This document shows positions 43,019 through 51,609 of a stretch of 64,000 nucleotides of DNA, piece by piece. A program made the position numbers and the translations under genes. The notes beneath the pieces were generated by a model, which ran no database searches, was not told the DNA's origin, and was given only the letters and a program-made list of their open reading frames with translations. Numbering within the stretch: the stretch's first letter is position 1; each line of letters begins with the position of its first letter. Source of the stretch: Sediminibacterium roseum (GTDB lineage Bacteria > Bacteroidota > Bacteroidia > Chitinophagales > Chitinophagaceae); NCBI RefSeq assembly GCF_009939005.1, contig NZ_JAACJS010000015.1, positions 124,001 to 188,000 of the forward strand. The letters run 5' to 3'.

Positions 43019-43935
43019 GCGGAGCTTTCATTTGACAAAACATCATTCTCTATCCGCTGAATTCTCTCTTCCACACTGTTCATGATCTTTTTCTGGAAGT
43101 GCTCCGGGTTGGGACGGGCAAAATGTTTACCGGCGATCAGTGCCAGCGGGTTGCCTTTACTGTTGAGCTGGTGATTTTCTTCCTTTTTTGCCCATCGTTT
43201 TGCAGTGATGCGCATCAGGGCATTGTCGATGCTGTTTCCAAGACGATTGTTCATCAGCTTCTCCAAAAAGCTTTTGACCAGGAACGGTTTGCGCCGGGTC
43301 TCTGCAAACGCTATAGGGGCATGGTTGGGAAAATAGTCAATCGCCCAGAGATTTGCATTGTAAAAAGACTGCAACCCTTTTGCACCGCAAACGGGTTTGA
43401 GGGTCACTACTTCCGTTGCTGTAAAAACATTTTTCTCGGCAATCAACAGTGCTTCTTCGTCTACAAAATAATTCATACAGAACCAGTGTTGCTTCCCGGC
43501 AAGAAAACTCAATTTCTTGAGGGCATGCAGAAATGTTCTCGCTATCCAGAGATGGTTTTTCGAGGTAATGATAAAGTAATCGATATCTGCATCCGGATCT
43601 GCGTAATTTTTTGAAAGAGATCCCGAAATGCCAACGCCTCTCACAAAAGGAAACTTGTACAATGTGCGGCCTATCCTATGTGCCGTAAGAAGCAATCCCA
43701 TTGCACGGTTGTTTCCGAGTATGCGGCGCTGCTCAAGTCCGGGTTCGTTCTGCAGCGAATAATATTCGCCAAGACGGAAGATCTTTTTTGTTTCCAACAG
43801 GTGATCCAGTTCCGCACAAAGCGCAGCGTGGCTTATGGGCCTGTCCATGAAAAGAAATATTTCACCCGCCGTTACCGGGTAACGGAACACATCGAAATAA
43901 GCGATGGCCCTTAATATACTGTTTGCGGCATCCAA
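42991..43935 (-). CDS. Nucleotidyltransferase-fold protein
   Basis: 314 residues. The key motif is GISGSLSKNYADPDADIDYF: GS followed by DxDxDx, the metal- and nucleotide-binding signature of the Pol-beta nucleotidyltransferase superfamily. The N-terminus (ILRAIAYFDVFRYPVTAGEI) looks like a winged-helix domain. The start is a TTG at 43935, since the conserved N-terminal block begins immediately after it and no ATG occurs upstream. It may transfer a nucleotide to a sugar, lipid or protein; no substrate can be named. Its stop overlaps the methyltransferase gene of the radical SAM operon. Confidence 0.78.
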   Translation of the reverse strand: MDAANSILRAIAYFDVFRYPVTAGEIFLFMDRPISHAALCAELDHLLETKKIFRLGEYYSLQNEPGLEQRRILGNNRAMGLLLTAHRIGRTLYKFPFVRGVGISGSLSKNYADPDADIDYFIITSKNHLWIARTFLHALKKLSFLAGKQHWFCMNYFVDEEALLIAEKNVFTATEVVTLKPVCGAKGLQSFYNANLWAIDYFPNHAPIAFAETRRKPFLVKSFLEKLMNNRLGNSIDNALMRITAKRWAKKEENHQLNSKGNPLALIAGKHFARPNPEHFQKKIMNSVEERIQRIENDVLSNESSAHFFRSEIM

Positions 43936-44076
43936 AAAAATGATTGAGTAAGCGTTCGTTTCGCCTTATCAAAATGACCATATTTCACGGTAACAAAAAA
44001 AAATATTTGAGGCAACCGCTATGGCTCTTTTTACGAATCAGTCGGGTAAGCCCCGAACACCGTAAGATCATACTCA

Positions 44077-44820
44077 ATGTCAGACAATGCAAGCATTTCG
44101 GCCGTCAACATCCTGACGCCGAACCTACGCGTAGTTCCGAAGATCACCCGGTTGAGGGACCAGGTAGATGGCAAGAGAAATTACTTTCTTGCAAAACGTT
44201 TGTTCGACATCGTTTTTTCTCTTTCGTTTATCCTGCTGGTGCTGAGCTGGCTGCTTCCTGTTCTTTGGCTGCTGATCAGGACCACATCGGGAGGGCCCGT
44301 TTTCTTTGTGCAGAAACGCGTTGGGCGTGGCGGAAAAACGTTCCGTTGTTATAAGCTGCGAACAATGGTGGCCAATGCCGAAGCAGATCTTTTGCCTGCA
44401 CTTGAGAACGACATCCGCATAACTGCGCTTGGCGCTTTTCTGAGGAGATCAAACATCGATGAGTTTCCGCAATTCTTCAACATACTGAAAGGAGACATGA
44501 GCCTGGTGGGCCCGCGTCCGCACATGCATACCGACTGCAGGAAGTTCTCTGCGCTGGTACCGAACTACAAATCGAGAAACCTGGTAAGACCCGGCCTTAC
44601 GGGTCTCGCGCAGATCAAGGGATACCACGGGCCGGCCACAACGGCAGACAGTGTGCGTATGCGTTATCTCTGGGACAACCACTACATTTCAAATATGGGC
44701 TTCGCGATGGATATACGCATCTGTATTTATACAATACTGCAGAAGATCATCGCCGGTGGGAAACAGGTGCAGGATACATTACACATCAGCAATAATGCAG
44801 GACAAACCATTCACAATTGA
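44077..44820 (+). CDS. Initiating sugar-1-phosphate transferase (WcaJ/PglC-like)
   Basis: 247 residues. After ~45 polar residues comes KRLFDIVFSLSFILLVLSWL (the re-entrant membrane helix), then KRVGRGGKTFRCYKLRTMV, the catalytic Asp-Glu pair in RRSNIDEFPQFFNIL, DMSLVGPRPHMHTDC and LVRPGLTGLAQIKGYHG. This is the conserved catalytic domain of monotopic phosphoglycosyl transferases, which load a sugar-1-phosphate on undecaprenyl phosphate. It should start assembly of the repeat unit made by the surrounding glycosyltransferases. The N-terminal four-helix domain of WbaP/WcaJ is missing, as in the short PglC type. Confidence 0.92.
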   Translation: MSDNASISAVNILTPNLRVVPKITRLRDQVDGKRNYFLAKRLFDIVFSLSFILLVLSWLLPVLWLLIRTTSGGPVFFVQKRVGRGGKTFRCYKLRTMVANAEADLLPALENDIRITALGAFLRRSNIDEFPQFFNILKGDMSLVGPRPHMHTDCRKFSALVPNYKSRNLVRPGLTGLAQIKGYHGPATTADSVRMRYLWDNHYISNMGFAMDIRICIYTILQKIIAGGKQVQDTLHISNNAGQTIHN

Positions 44821-44825
44821 CGCCG

Positions 44826-45620
44826 ATGCAGGTTGTTGAAATATACCCGATACAGAAACACCAGGTAGACCATCTTTCAATACCTGACCTGATCGCTCGC
44901 CCGGTTGAAAAATTAAGGTTGCAGCACCGCGCAGAAAAATACCAGTTCAAGGAAGACAAAGGCGGCGTTGCCTACATCAGGAAACATGTAAGACCGGGAG
45001 ATACGGTGTTCGACATCGGTGCACACAAGGCGGGCTATCTTTATTTCTTTCTCGAACGCCTCGGCGCAAGCGGAAAGATATATGCGTTTGAACCGCAATC
45101 CATTCTTTACAGGTATCTTTCAAAACTACAGCACCTGTTCAACTGGACCAATGTAACGATCGAGCCGGCCGCAGTATCAGACAAAACCGGGGCGGCGCTG
45201 TTGTGCGTTCCGTTTAACAATGGAAGACATTCTTCCCCCTGCGCAACGATCATCGAGAGCCATATGTCTTTCGATTTCCAGTTGAAAGAAGAAGTAAAAA
45301 CCATTCGGCTGGATGAGTATTGCAGTCACCTGCGCATTGTTCCCGATCTTATAAAAGTAGATGTTGAGGGAAATGAATTGTCTGTATTCAAAGGAGCAGA
45401 ACAGACCTTAAGAAAATACAGGCCCAAACTATTGTTTGAATCTGAGGCGCGGTTTGTGGGAGAAGAGGCGGTGATGACAACATTCGATTTTCTTAAACAG
45501 ATCGGTTACAAGGGGCACTTCATTATGAACGACGCGATACATCCGATTTCAGATTTTGACATCTCTTACCACCAGGACACATCTTCCGGCACTTACTGCA
45601 ACAATTTTATTTTTGAGTAG
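44826..45620 (+). CDS. FkbM family SAM-dependent methyltransferase (copy 2)
   Basis: 264 residues. TVFDIGAHKAGYLYFFLERL is motif I, followed by YAFEPQSILYRYLSKL and the FkbM signature DLIKVDVEGNELSVFKGAEQ. It is a close paralogue of the protein at 16416-17144 and ends in the same YCNNFIFE. Its place directly behind the initiating sugar transferase suggests O-methylation of a sugar in the polysaccharide. The ATG at 44826 is preferred to a TTG nine bases upstream. The 3' end overlaps the convergent O-antigen ligase-like gene by 14 bases. Confidence 0.9.
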   Translation: MQVVEIYPIQKHQVDHLSIPDLIARPVEKLRLQHRAEKYQFKEDKGGVAYIRKHVRPGDTVFDIGAHKAGYLYFFLERLGASGKIYAFEPQSILYRYLSKLQHLFNWTNVTIEPAAVSDKTGAALLCVPFNNGRHSSPCATIIESHMSFDFQLKEEVKTIRLDEYCSHLRIVPDLIKVDVEGNELSVFKGAEQTLRKYRPKLLFESEARFVGEEAVMTTFDFLKQIGYKGHFIMNDAIHPISDFDISYHQDTSSGTYCNNFIFE

Positions 45621-46857
45621 CCATTCGTTTCTTATCAATATAAAACAGGGAATAAAAAGCGGCGAAAAAGAAGATCCCTTTGTTCCCATCCAGCACATTT
45701 TCTGAGAAACATACGATGGAAACGATCACGAGGAAAGAAAAGAACAATCCATCCCTTCGCTGTACCGCTCTTTTAAAACCGGCACAAAGCGTGAACAACA
45801 AAACAGATAACCCGATCAGGCCGGTTTTGATGACCATACTCAGGTACTGGTTGTGTATGTTTAGGTAGTTCAGGAAAGAATTGTACAATTTGTGTTCATA
45901 ATAAACTTCCCTGAGCAAAGGGATCTCGCTTCCGCTGCCATGCCCATACACCGGCGACTGCAGCATAAGATCTTTCGCAGCCGACCAGCGTGCAACACGC
46001 GGTTCGAGCAGGTTATTGGTGGCATCGCTTTTGGTTAGGTCTTCTTTTAATTCAACAGTGAACCTTGTTTTCAGGGCTTCGGTCTTTGTGAGAACAAAAG
46101 CCAAAGCAGCCGTGGCCAGCAGCGAAACCAGGACATAACGCTTTCGTTTTACAGCGCCGATCCAGAAACAGGGAACGACAATATTCATGATCACCGCAAA
46201 AGAAATAAGAACAGCGCGGGAAGAGAGCTGGATGAGCCCCATTAGCAGGACGAGAAACATGGCCGCATAAAAAACTTTCCTTGTCTTTGTACCTGGCCCT
46301 AAAAACGCAAAAACACATCCGGCAGCGCCCAGGGTTATATACATCGAGAAATAAGTTGCATGCATATCGATCGGCGCAGCGAAATTATGATTGAGAAAAG
46401 CATTGCTGAAAATAGCCGACACCCGGAGATGGTGTGCCGCAATATTGCTGAACGCCGAAAAATACAGGTAAACGATCGTCAATGCGCAAACAAATGCGGA
46501 CGCGAGAACAATATTCAAAACATACCGCCTGAATTCAAATCGGTTCAGCAATACGATCAGCGGGAAGAGTAACAACGCTGCCTGCCTCTCCCATTCAGAA
46601 AACGCTTCGCTCCTGTATTGAGAATACGCGGTGGCTGCCAATGTAAGCAGGTATACCGATGATGCAACCAACAGGTCTTTCCATCCGAACACCCGCATAT
46701 CCTTTCTTTGCAAATGGATAAGGGTGTGCACGAACAAACTTCCCAGCGCAAGCTCGCTATACAACCGGTCAAACGGCAATGCGATCACAAATACCACCAG
46801 GTGATAATAAGTGATCTTATCGGCAACGCGTGCTTTTATAAAAAATGGATCGTTCAT
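45607..46857 (-). CDS. O-antigen ligase/polymerase-like membrane protein
   Basis: 416 residues with about ten to eleven membrane helices (VVFVIALPFDRLYSELALGS, YFSMYITLGAAGCVFAFLG, VFYAAMFLVLLMGLIQL). A periplasmic loop around residues 265-330 has KDLMLQSPVYGHGSGSEIP and SFLNYLNIHNQYLSMVIKTG, the H-N-x-Y type segment of the Wzy_C/WaaL family. It either ligates the finished polysaccharide to the lipid core or polymerises units. It is the last gene of the minus-strand operon; the ATG at 46857 is 4 bases after the previous stop, and an alternative ATG at 46872 would overlap it. Confidence 0.85.
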   Translation of the reverse strand: MNDPFFIKARVADKITYYHLVVFVIALPFDRLYSELALGSLFVHTLIHLQRKDMRVFGWKDLLVASSVYLLTLAATAYSQYRSEAFSEWERQAALLLFPLIVLLNRFEFRRYVLNIVLASAFVCALTIVYLYFSAFSNIAAHHLRVSAIFSNAFLNHNFAAPIDMHATYFSMYITLGAAGCVFAFLGPGTKTRKVFYAAMFLVLLMGLIQLSSRAVLISFAVIMNIVVPCFWIGAVKRKRYVLVSLLATAALAFVLTKTEALKTRFTVELKEDLTKSDATNNLLEPRVARWSAAKDLMLQSPVYGHGSGSEIPLLREVYYEHKLYNSFLNYLNIHNQYLSMVIKTGLIGLSVLLFTLCAGFKRAVQRRDGLFFSFLVIVSIVCFSENVLDGNKGIFFFAAFYSLFYIDKKRMATQK

Positions 46858-46861
46858 TCCG

Positions 46862-47944
46862 TTAGTATGCATTTAGAAAAATCGATTCGTATTCATCAAT
46901 GATCTTTTTCCATGAATGATTCTTCCTGATCTTTTCAAGATTTGCCATGGCCATTGAAGCATTTTTATTTTGATCTGTTACAAGCGCCGCGATCCCTGCG
47001 GCGTCATTGAACCAATATGCATCCTCTCCTAACACCCACCGGTTGAATTCGTTATCGTGCGCACAGATCACCGCGCCGCAGGACATGGCCTCTAGCAAAG
47101 AAGGGTTTGTTCCACCCACACTATGGCCATGGAAATACAGCAGACAATTGGCACGCAACGAATCGAGCGAAGCACGGTCGTAGATCGCCCCCACAAAAAC
47201 AATATGCGGATCGTTCACAAATTTCAACTTCATTGCCCGACCGAACTTATTTTCAGTATTGCCCACCACGATCGTCTTCTTTCCATCATTTCTTTTGTGA
47301 ACACCATCCAATATGACCTCTATGTTGTTCTCGGGTTCCATTCTTGCGATGAGCAGGTAATATTGGTCTTTCGCGAGACCGTACCTTAACAAAATACTGT
47401 CGTCAACCACCGAAGGGATCTCTGATCCATAGGAGATAAAACGTACAGGCTCACCATATTTGCTTTCCAGGTATTGTTTGACCGCAACCGAGTCGGCGAT
47501 ATGGTAGTGGCTGAACCTGATCGCAAGTTTTTCAGCGTACCGCAAAAAAAACTGGACGGGTTTGCTGTACTTCGACCTTTTCCATTCCATCCCATCCATG
47601 TTGGTAACGATCACGGTTTTCTTCGGGAACCACTTTCCCCAGACAGAACTGCTTGTATATCCAAGTATCACCAAAACATCAAATTTCCGTTTGCGTGCGT
47701 GGCGGATGCAATTGAGGTCGTAAATAAACTGTCCCGCGGTGCCCAGGTATTTCAGATCCCTGCGGTGTATGATCTCCACGCCGTTCCATTCGTTGTTCTG
47801 GTAAGGATGATCGTGCGTGTTGTAAACGGTTACCAGGTGACCGCGCTCAACCAATCCTTTTGACAGGCATTGTGCAAACTGTTCAAACCCACCGTACTGG
47901 TTGGGTATGCCCCGTGTGCCTGCTATGGCTATGCGTAGTTTCAT
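46862..47944 (-). CDS. Glycosyltransferase family 4 with DUF1972 N-terminal domain
   Basis: 360 residues. The N-terminal domain IAIAGTRGIPNQYGGFEQFA is the DUF1972 signature seen in rhamnosyl- and related transferases; it continues with VLGYTSSSVWGKWF-like sequence and VTNMDGMEWKRSKYS. The donor half has YLLIARMEPENNIEVILDG and FHGHSVGGTNPSLLEAMSCG with the double-Glu motif. It should transfer a deoxyhexose or hexose to the lipid-linked repeat unit. Coding ends overlap by 4 bases with the upstream gene (47941-47944). Confidence 0.9.
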   Translation of the reverse strand: MKLRIAIAGTRGIPNQYGGFEQFAQCLSKGLVERGHLVTVYNTHDHPYQNNEWNGVEIIHRRDLKYLGTAGQFIYDLNCIRHARKRKFDVLVILGYTSSSVWGKWFPKKTVIVTNMDGMEWKRSKYSKPVQFFLRYAEKLAIRFSHYHIADSVAVKQYLESKYGEPVRFISYGSEIPSVVDDSILLRYGLAKDQYYLLIARMEPENNIEVILDGVHKRNDGKKTIVVGNTENKFGRAMKLKFVNDPHIVFVGAIYDRASLDSLRANCLLYFHGHSVGGTNPSLLEAMSCGAVICAHDNEFNRWVLGEDAYWFNDAAGIAALVTDQNKNASMAMANLEKIRKNHSWKKIIDEYESIFLNAY

Positions 47945-49026
47945 GGTTGTTCAATTACTTTTAAGTACGCGTTCTTTGTCTGGCCGGCTGCCTGTTGCCA
48001 GGTGTGCATTGTTCTTATTTTGTGTTGCAATGATGTGTTGACCTGCGCATGCGCCGCATTATCGATGGCTTTGTGGATAGAAGCCGGAGAAGAGGGGTCA
48101 CAATAAAAAGCAGCGTCGCCGAAATATTCCCTGGTGTCGCCTTTATCGGTGATCACAATGTTGCATCCCATCACCGCGGCCTCGAGCGAGCTTAGACCAG
48201 TGGTTTCGAACCAACTGGGCAATACATGAACTTTTGCCATTTGGTAATATTTCCGCAACTCTTCCCGCCCTACCTGCCCGATAAACGAAACATTGTTACC
48301 GGCAACTTTCCTGCAAGCGTTGTAATACGAAGACTGGTTAGGTGCGGGTGATCCGATCAGCAGCAGCCTGTATTCTGTTCCGTTGATGGCTTTGATCAGG
48401 TTCAACTGATTTTTGATCCCTTCTATCCGCGCAACGCAGAGCACCAGCAGATCGTTTTTCGCATGCGTATTTTCAAAGTTGAAAAAACTTACATCAACGC
48501 CATTCGTTACGATCTCGTGTTTGGTGTTTACAGAATAGCGTTTGGTGAGGCGGTCGTATTCCGATGTGGAGTTGGGTAGCAGCAACGAGGCATTGTTTAT
48601 TATTTTTTTAACAGACCGGCGCTGGCCATTTACCAGGTACCACCAGCTACGCAGCGAATCGCGGAGCAATAGCCTGCGTGAAATTGTTTTCAGGTATTCA
48701 ATTCCATCCGCCGGAAAAAAAGAGAACAGCATGCCGGGCATTCCGCTCCGGTACTGTTTTTCAAATTCGCTGTAGTCAACAAAAACGGTTGACACTACAT
48801 ACGGTTTCCCGGACCGGTGAATATGATACAGGATATCGGCAGGTCTTATTATGTTGAAGAAATGAAGCATGCTGTATTGATCATAGTCGATCTGTTCCGT
48901 TGTGAGCTTGACATCAACCAGCACACCCAATTCGCGCAGGTGTTTTGCCGTTTGCATGACCTGAACGGTATCACCGCCGCTTGTTGTGAACAAAGTAGAA
49001 CGTGTTATCATCGCAACCCTGATCAT
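47941..49026 (-). CDS. Glycosyltransferase family 4
   Basis: 361 residues, GT-B fold. The N-terminus is IRVAMITRSTLFTTSGGDT, a typical GT4 opening with a Gly-rich acceptor loop, followed by the donor domain with DLLVLCVARIEGIKNQLNLI, LLIGSPAPNQSSYYN and VLPSWFETTGLSSLEAAVMG (paired Glu). It adds one sugar to the repeat unit on the cytoplasmic face. It overlaps its downstream neighbour by 4 bases and its upstream neighbour by 4 (49023-49026), which shows strict translational coupling in this operon. Confidence 0.9.
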   Translation of the reverse strand: MIRVAMITRSTLFTTSGGDTVQVMQTAKHLRELGVLVDVKLTTEQIDYDQYSMLHFFNIIRPADILYHIHRSGKPYVVSTVFVDYSEFEKQYRSGMPGMLFSFFPADGIEYLKTISRRLLLRDSLRSWWYLVNGQRRSVKKIINNASLLLPNSTSEYDRLTKRYSVNTKHEIVTNGVDVSFFNFENTHAKNDLLVLCVARIEGIKNQLNLIKAINGTEYRLLLIGSPAPNQSSYYNACRKVAGNNVSFIGQVGREELRKYYQMAKVHVLPSWFETTGLSSLEAAVMGCNIVITDKGDTREYFGDAAFYCDPSSPASIHKAIDNAAHAQVNTSLQHKIRTMHTWQQAAGQTKNAYLKVIEQP

Positions 49027-49979
49027 AATTTATTCGGGGTTTTATGATGGAGCCACTGGATAAAGGTGCGCGGCAGGAAACTCACCAACCACAGTGCGTA
49101 ATTGTCGAACCGCAGCGGGTTGATGCGGAAAGCATTTACCGCAAAGCTGCGTGCGCGGCGCGGCTGGTAGTTATCCGTGAGAAATTTCTTCGCGCACAAC
49201 GCATAATAGGCGCCCTGTTTGATCCGGCTCACATCCTGTTTCAGAATGATGGAACGTATCTCTTCTCCTTCCTCGCGAGAAATGCTGCCCAGGTGGATCG
49301 CATTCCGTTTCAGCTTCCGGAAACGCGCGCCGCGCCAGCGCTCGTCTATCGTAACGGACGCGGGGTTGAAACGCACACGGATCAACGGTTCCGGCAGGTT
49401 GCAGAATTTTCCGCAGCGCGCGAGTTGCACCCATAAATAATAATCCTCGAAATTGTGTGCATGCAGGGAATAGCTGCCGGCCTTCAACACATCATCTCTC
49501 CTGTACATTACACCGGAATGGATAAAAGGGCAATAGAAATAAAGCTTGGCAGAAATCTCCTCGTGCGAGTGGGCGATGCAGTTGAAATGAAAAAGATGTT
49601 CGCCATTTTCAAGCATATAATCCGCATCGCTTCCTACCACAACGTATTCGGGATGCGTTTCAAGAAAGCTGAACTGTCTTTGCAAACGGTGTTCATAGCA
49701 TAGATCATCCGAATCGAAACGCGCAACGTATTTACCCCGGGCCTTTTGCAGGCCGGTGTTCAATGCCTTTGAAACACCACCATGCGACTGGCTCAGCAAG
49801 ATGATTCGTTCATCGGTAAACGATCGAATCACATCAACCGTATCGTCTGAAGAACCATCGTCGACGATCAGCAATTCGAACGCGGTAAAAGATTGCCTGA
49901 GCACCGATTCGATCGCTTCCGCAATATATTTACCTGCGTTGTAGGCAGGCATGAGTACAGTGATCAGCGGTTCATTCAT
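49023..49979 (-). CDS. Glycosyltransferase family 2
   Basis: 318 residues, GT-A fold. It begins PLITVLMPAYNAGKYIAEAI, has LLIVDDGSSDDTVDVI and the metal-binding DxD in YVARFDSDDLCYEHRLQRQF, and continues SGVMYRRDDVLKAGSYSLHA with FEDYYLWVQLARCG (the ED base region). The start at 49979 is chosen since it begins the GT2 fold; a much longer in-frame extension upstream lies inside the next gene and is discarded. The ATG overlaps the stop of the upstream polymerase-like gene by 8 bases. Confidence 0.92.
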   Translation of the reverse strand: MNEPLITVLMPAYNAGKYIAEAIESVLRQSFTAFELLIVDDGSSDDTVDVIRSFTDERIILLSQSHGGVSKALNTGLQKARGKYVARFDSDDLCYEHRLQRQFSFLETHPEYVVVGSDADYMLENGEHLFHFNCIAHSHEEISAKLYFYCPFIHSGVMYRRDDVLKAGSYSLHAHNFEDYYLWVQLARCGKFCNLPEPLIRVRFNPASVTIDERWRGARFRKLKRNAIHLGSISREEGEEIRSIILKQDVSRIKQGAYYALCAKKFLTDNYQPRRARSFAVNAFRINPLRFDNYALWLVSFLPRTFIQWLHHKTPNKL

Positions 49980-51609
49980 GACCCCGCCCCTCCTTGTGCG
50001 CCGTTCGCAGATCAAGAAATACAAGAAATTCAAAAAGAACAACGATCGATATCCTTTCAAACCAATACTCCACAAAAAAAGCAGCGAGCATGAGCAGCAA
50101 GACCGGAAGCGCAAAGGTTGATCCGCGCGAGCGCCAGGAAAAATAACCGGCATACAAAAACAAAAAAATAAGAACGCCGATGATCCCGTATTCGCCGGCC
50201 AGCTGGAAATACGTAGAATCGGGCGTGTTCGCCGCCGTGTGATTGATCTGCCATTGGGCATGATAATAGAGATACACATAAAGATGGCCATCCACGAAAT
50301 AAGGATGCAGGTACGCATACTTTGCAGGATACCTCCCACCAATTCCCAGCGCGGCGGATTTGAATGCAATGCGCGAGGAAAAATTTCCCAGCCCCGCACC
50401 CAGCCATTTTTCAGATGGATGTTCCCTGTAAAAACCAGCCAGCTGCTTCGCCGCAATCAACTTACCCGGTTTGCTCCAATCGTATTTTTTATTGAGCGAA
50501 TCTTTTTGCCCAACAGCATACCGTTCCGAAAGAAAAGCCGCAAAACGGTTTTCCTTTTCTTTCACCTGTTCGGTGGGCCGGTACTCGTTAAATATTTTTT
50601 TCTGTATTACAACGGCTGTGTCTGTTCGCGTGGCTACAGTGGTATCTACAACAGGCGCAATTGTTTTGATGACATTGCTGATGCTGTCGATGTAAAGCAA
50701 CCCCGTTTTTTCCCTGTACTGTTCGAAGCTTAAAAGGCTATCTGGCATTTGTTTCAACTCCTCTTTTGTGATCACCTTTACAGGCGGCAGGTAATAGGGC
50801 TTGCCGATCATCTTATAAACAAAGCTCACCACATATTCGTTGTTTTGCGGCGATACCGTGGTGATGAAAACAATGAACATACAGCAGAACACGAATACCA
50901 TGCTTTTCTGCACCTTGTCTGAGCGAAAAATAAAGATGAATACCAGGATCAACAGCAGGAAGATAGTGGTGAGGTTGCTGAAGATGATCAATACGCCCGT
51001 CATGCAAAGCAATGAATAAAAAAAACGGCGGCGGTACAGGAAATACAAAACGCCAAACCCGGCGATCATTGCAGTTGTAACTGCATCATCGAACGTGATG
51101 CCGCGGATGTAATCCCCGGTGCTGATGTAGTATTTCTGGTTCAACCCTTTATAGGTGTAAGGATTGGCCGTTCCGATCTCGAAAATGATCAGCAGCAGGC
51201 TCGTAAAAACCAGTGCGATGTGTACGAGAAAAAAAAGCGAGGCAGCCCGGTGCATTTTTTCCTGATCGCCCTTTTGAACCAACCCGAATACCTGGTAACA
51301 CGCAAAGGCAGGAACGATCCACAGCAGTATCCCCATCGACATCACCAACAGGTAAGGCATGTGTACATGGCGGTATTGGATGGCCAGGTTGATGAGCGCT
51401 ACGGCGATCATCAACAAATAAAAGATCACCGGTGGCCGCAGAAGAAATGAGCGCAACGAAAACGATCTTCTTTCCAATACCAGGATGGCAATAACCGCGG
51501 CCAGCTTCACAACCAGTTTTACATTCATTACAAGCACAAGGAACAGGAACAGTTTCCAGTCTGTTCCCCTCAACCATTTCGAAATGTTATCGACAACGGA
51601 TGCCCTCAT
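49972..51609 (-). CDS. Wzy-type polysaccharide polymerase-like membrane protein
   Basis: 545 residues, about ten membrane helices (FYLLMIAVALINLAIQYR, YLLVMSMGILLWIVPAFACY, TIFLLLILVFIFIFR, MVFVFCCMFIVFITTV). Between residues ~255 and ~480 is an unusually long polar loop with charged, repeat-free sequence, containing SEKWLGAGLGNFSSRIAFKS and NTPDSTYFQLAGEYGIIGVL, which resembles the periplasmic loop of O-antigen polymerases. It is proposed to join lipid-linked repeat units after flipping. Overlaps of 4 and 8 bases couple it to its neighbours. It is one of two such proteins in the operon; which one polymerises and which ligates is not decided by sequence alone. Confidence 0.75.
   Translation of the reverse strand: MRASVVDNISKWLRGTDWKLFLFLVLVMNVKLVVKLAAVIAILVLERRSFSLRSFLLRPPVIFYLLMIAVALINLAIQYRHVHMPYLLVMSMGILLWIVPAFACYQVFGLVQKGDQEKMHRAASLFFLVHIALVFTSLLLIIFEIGTANPYTYKGLNQKYYISTGDYIRGITFDDAVTTAMIAGFGVLYFLYRRRFFYSLLCMTGVLIIFSNLTTIFLLLILVFIFIFRSDKVQKSMVFVFCCMFIVFITTVSPQNNEYVVSFVYKMIGKPYYLPPVKVITKEELKQMPDSLLSFEQYREKTGLLYIDSISNVIKTIAPVVDTTVATRTDTAVVIQKKIFNEYRPTEQVKEKENRFAAFLSERYAVGQKDSLNKKYDWSKPGKLIAAKQLAGFYREHPSEKWLGAGLGNFSSRIAFKSAALGIGGRYPAKYAYLHPYFVDGHLYVYLYYHAQWQINHTAANTPDSTYFQLAGEYGIIGVLIFLFLYAGYFSWRSRGSTFALPVLLLMLAAFFVEYWFERISIVVLFEFLVFLDLRTAHKEGRGHE

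Noticed and set aside
49980..50456. Long N-terminal extension of the GT2 gene
   Set aside because: It runs inside the polymerase-like gene in another frame, is Arg/Cys-rich and unlike GT2 proteins; the fold begins at the ATG at 49979.
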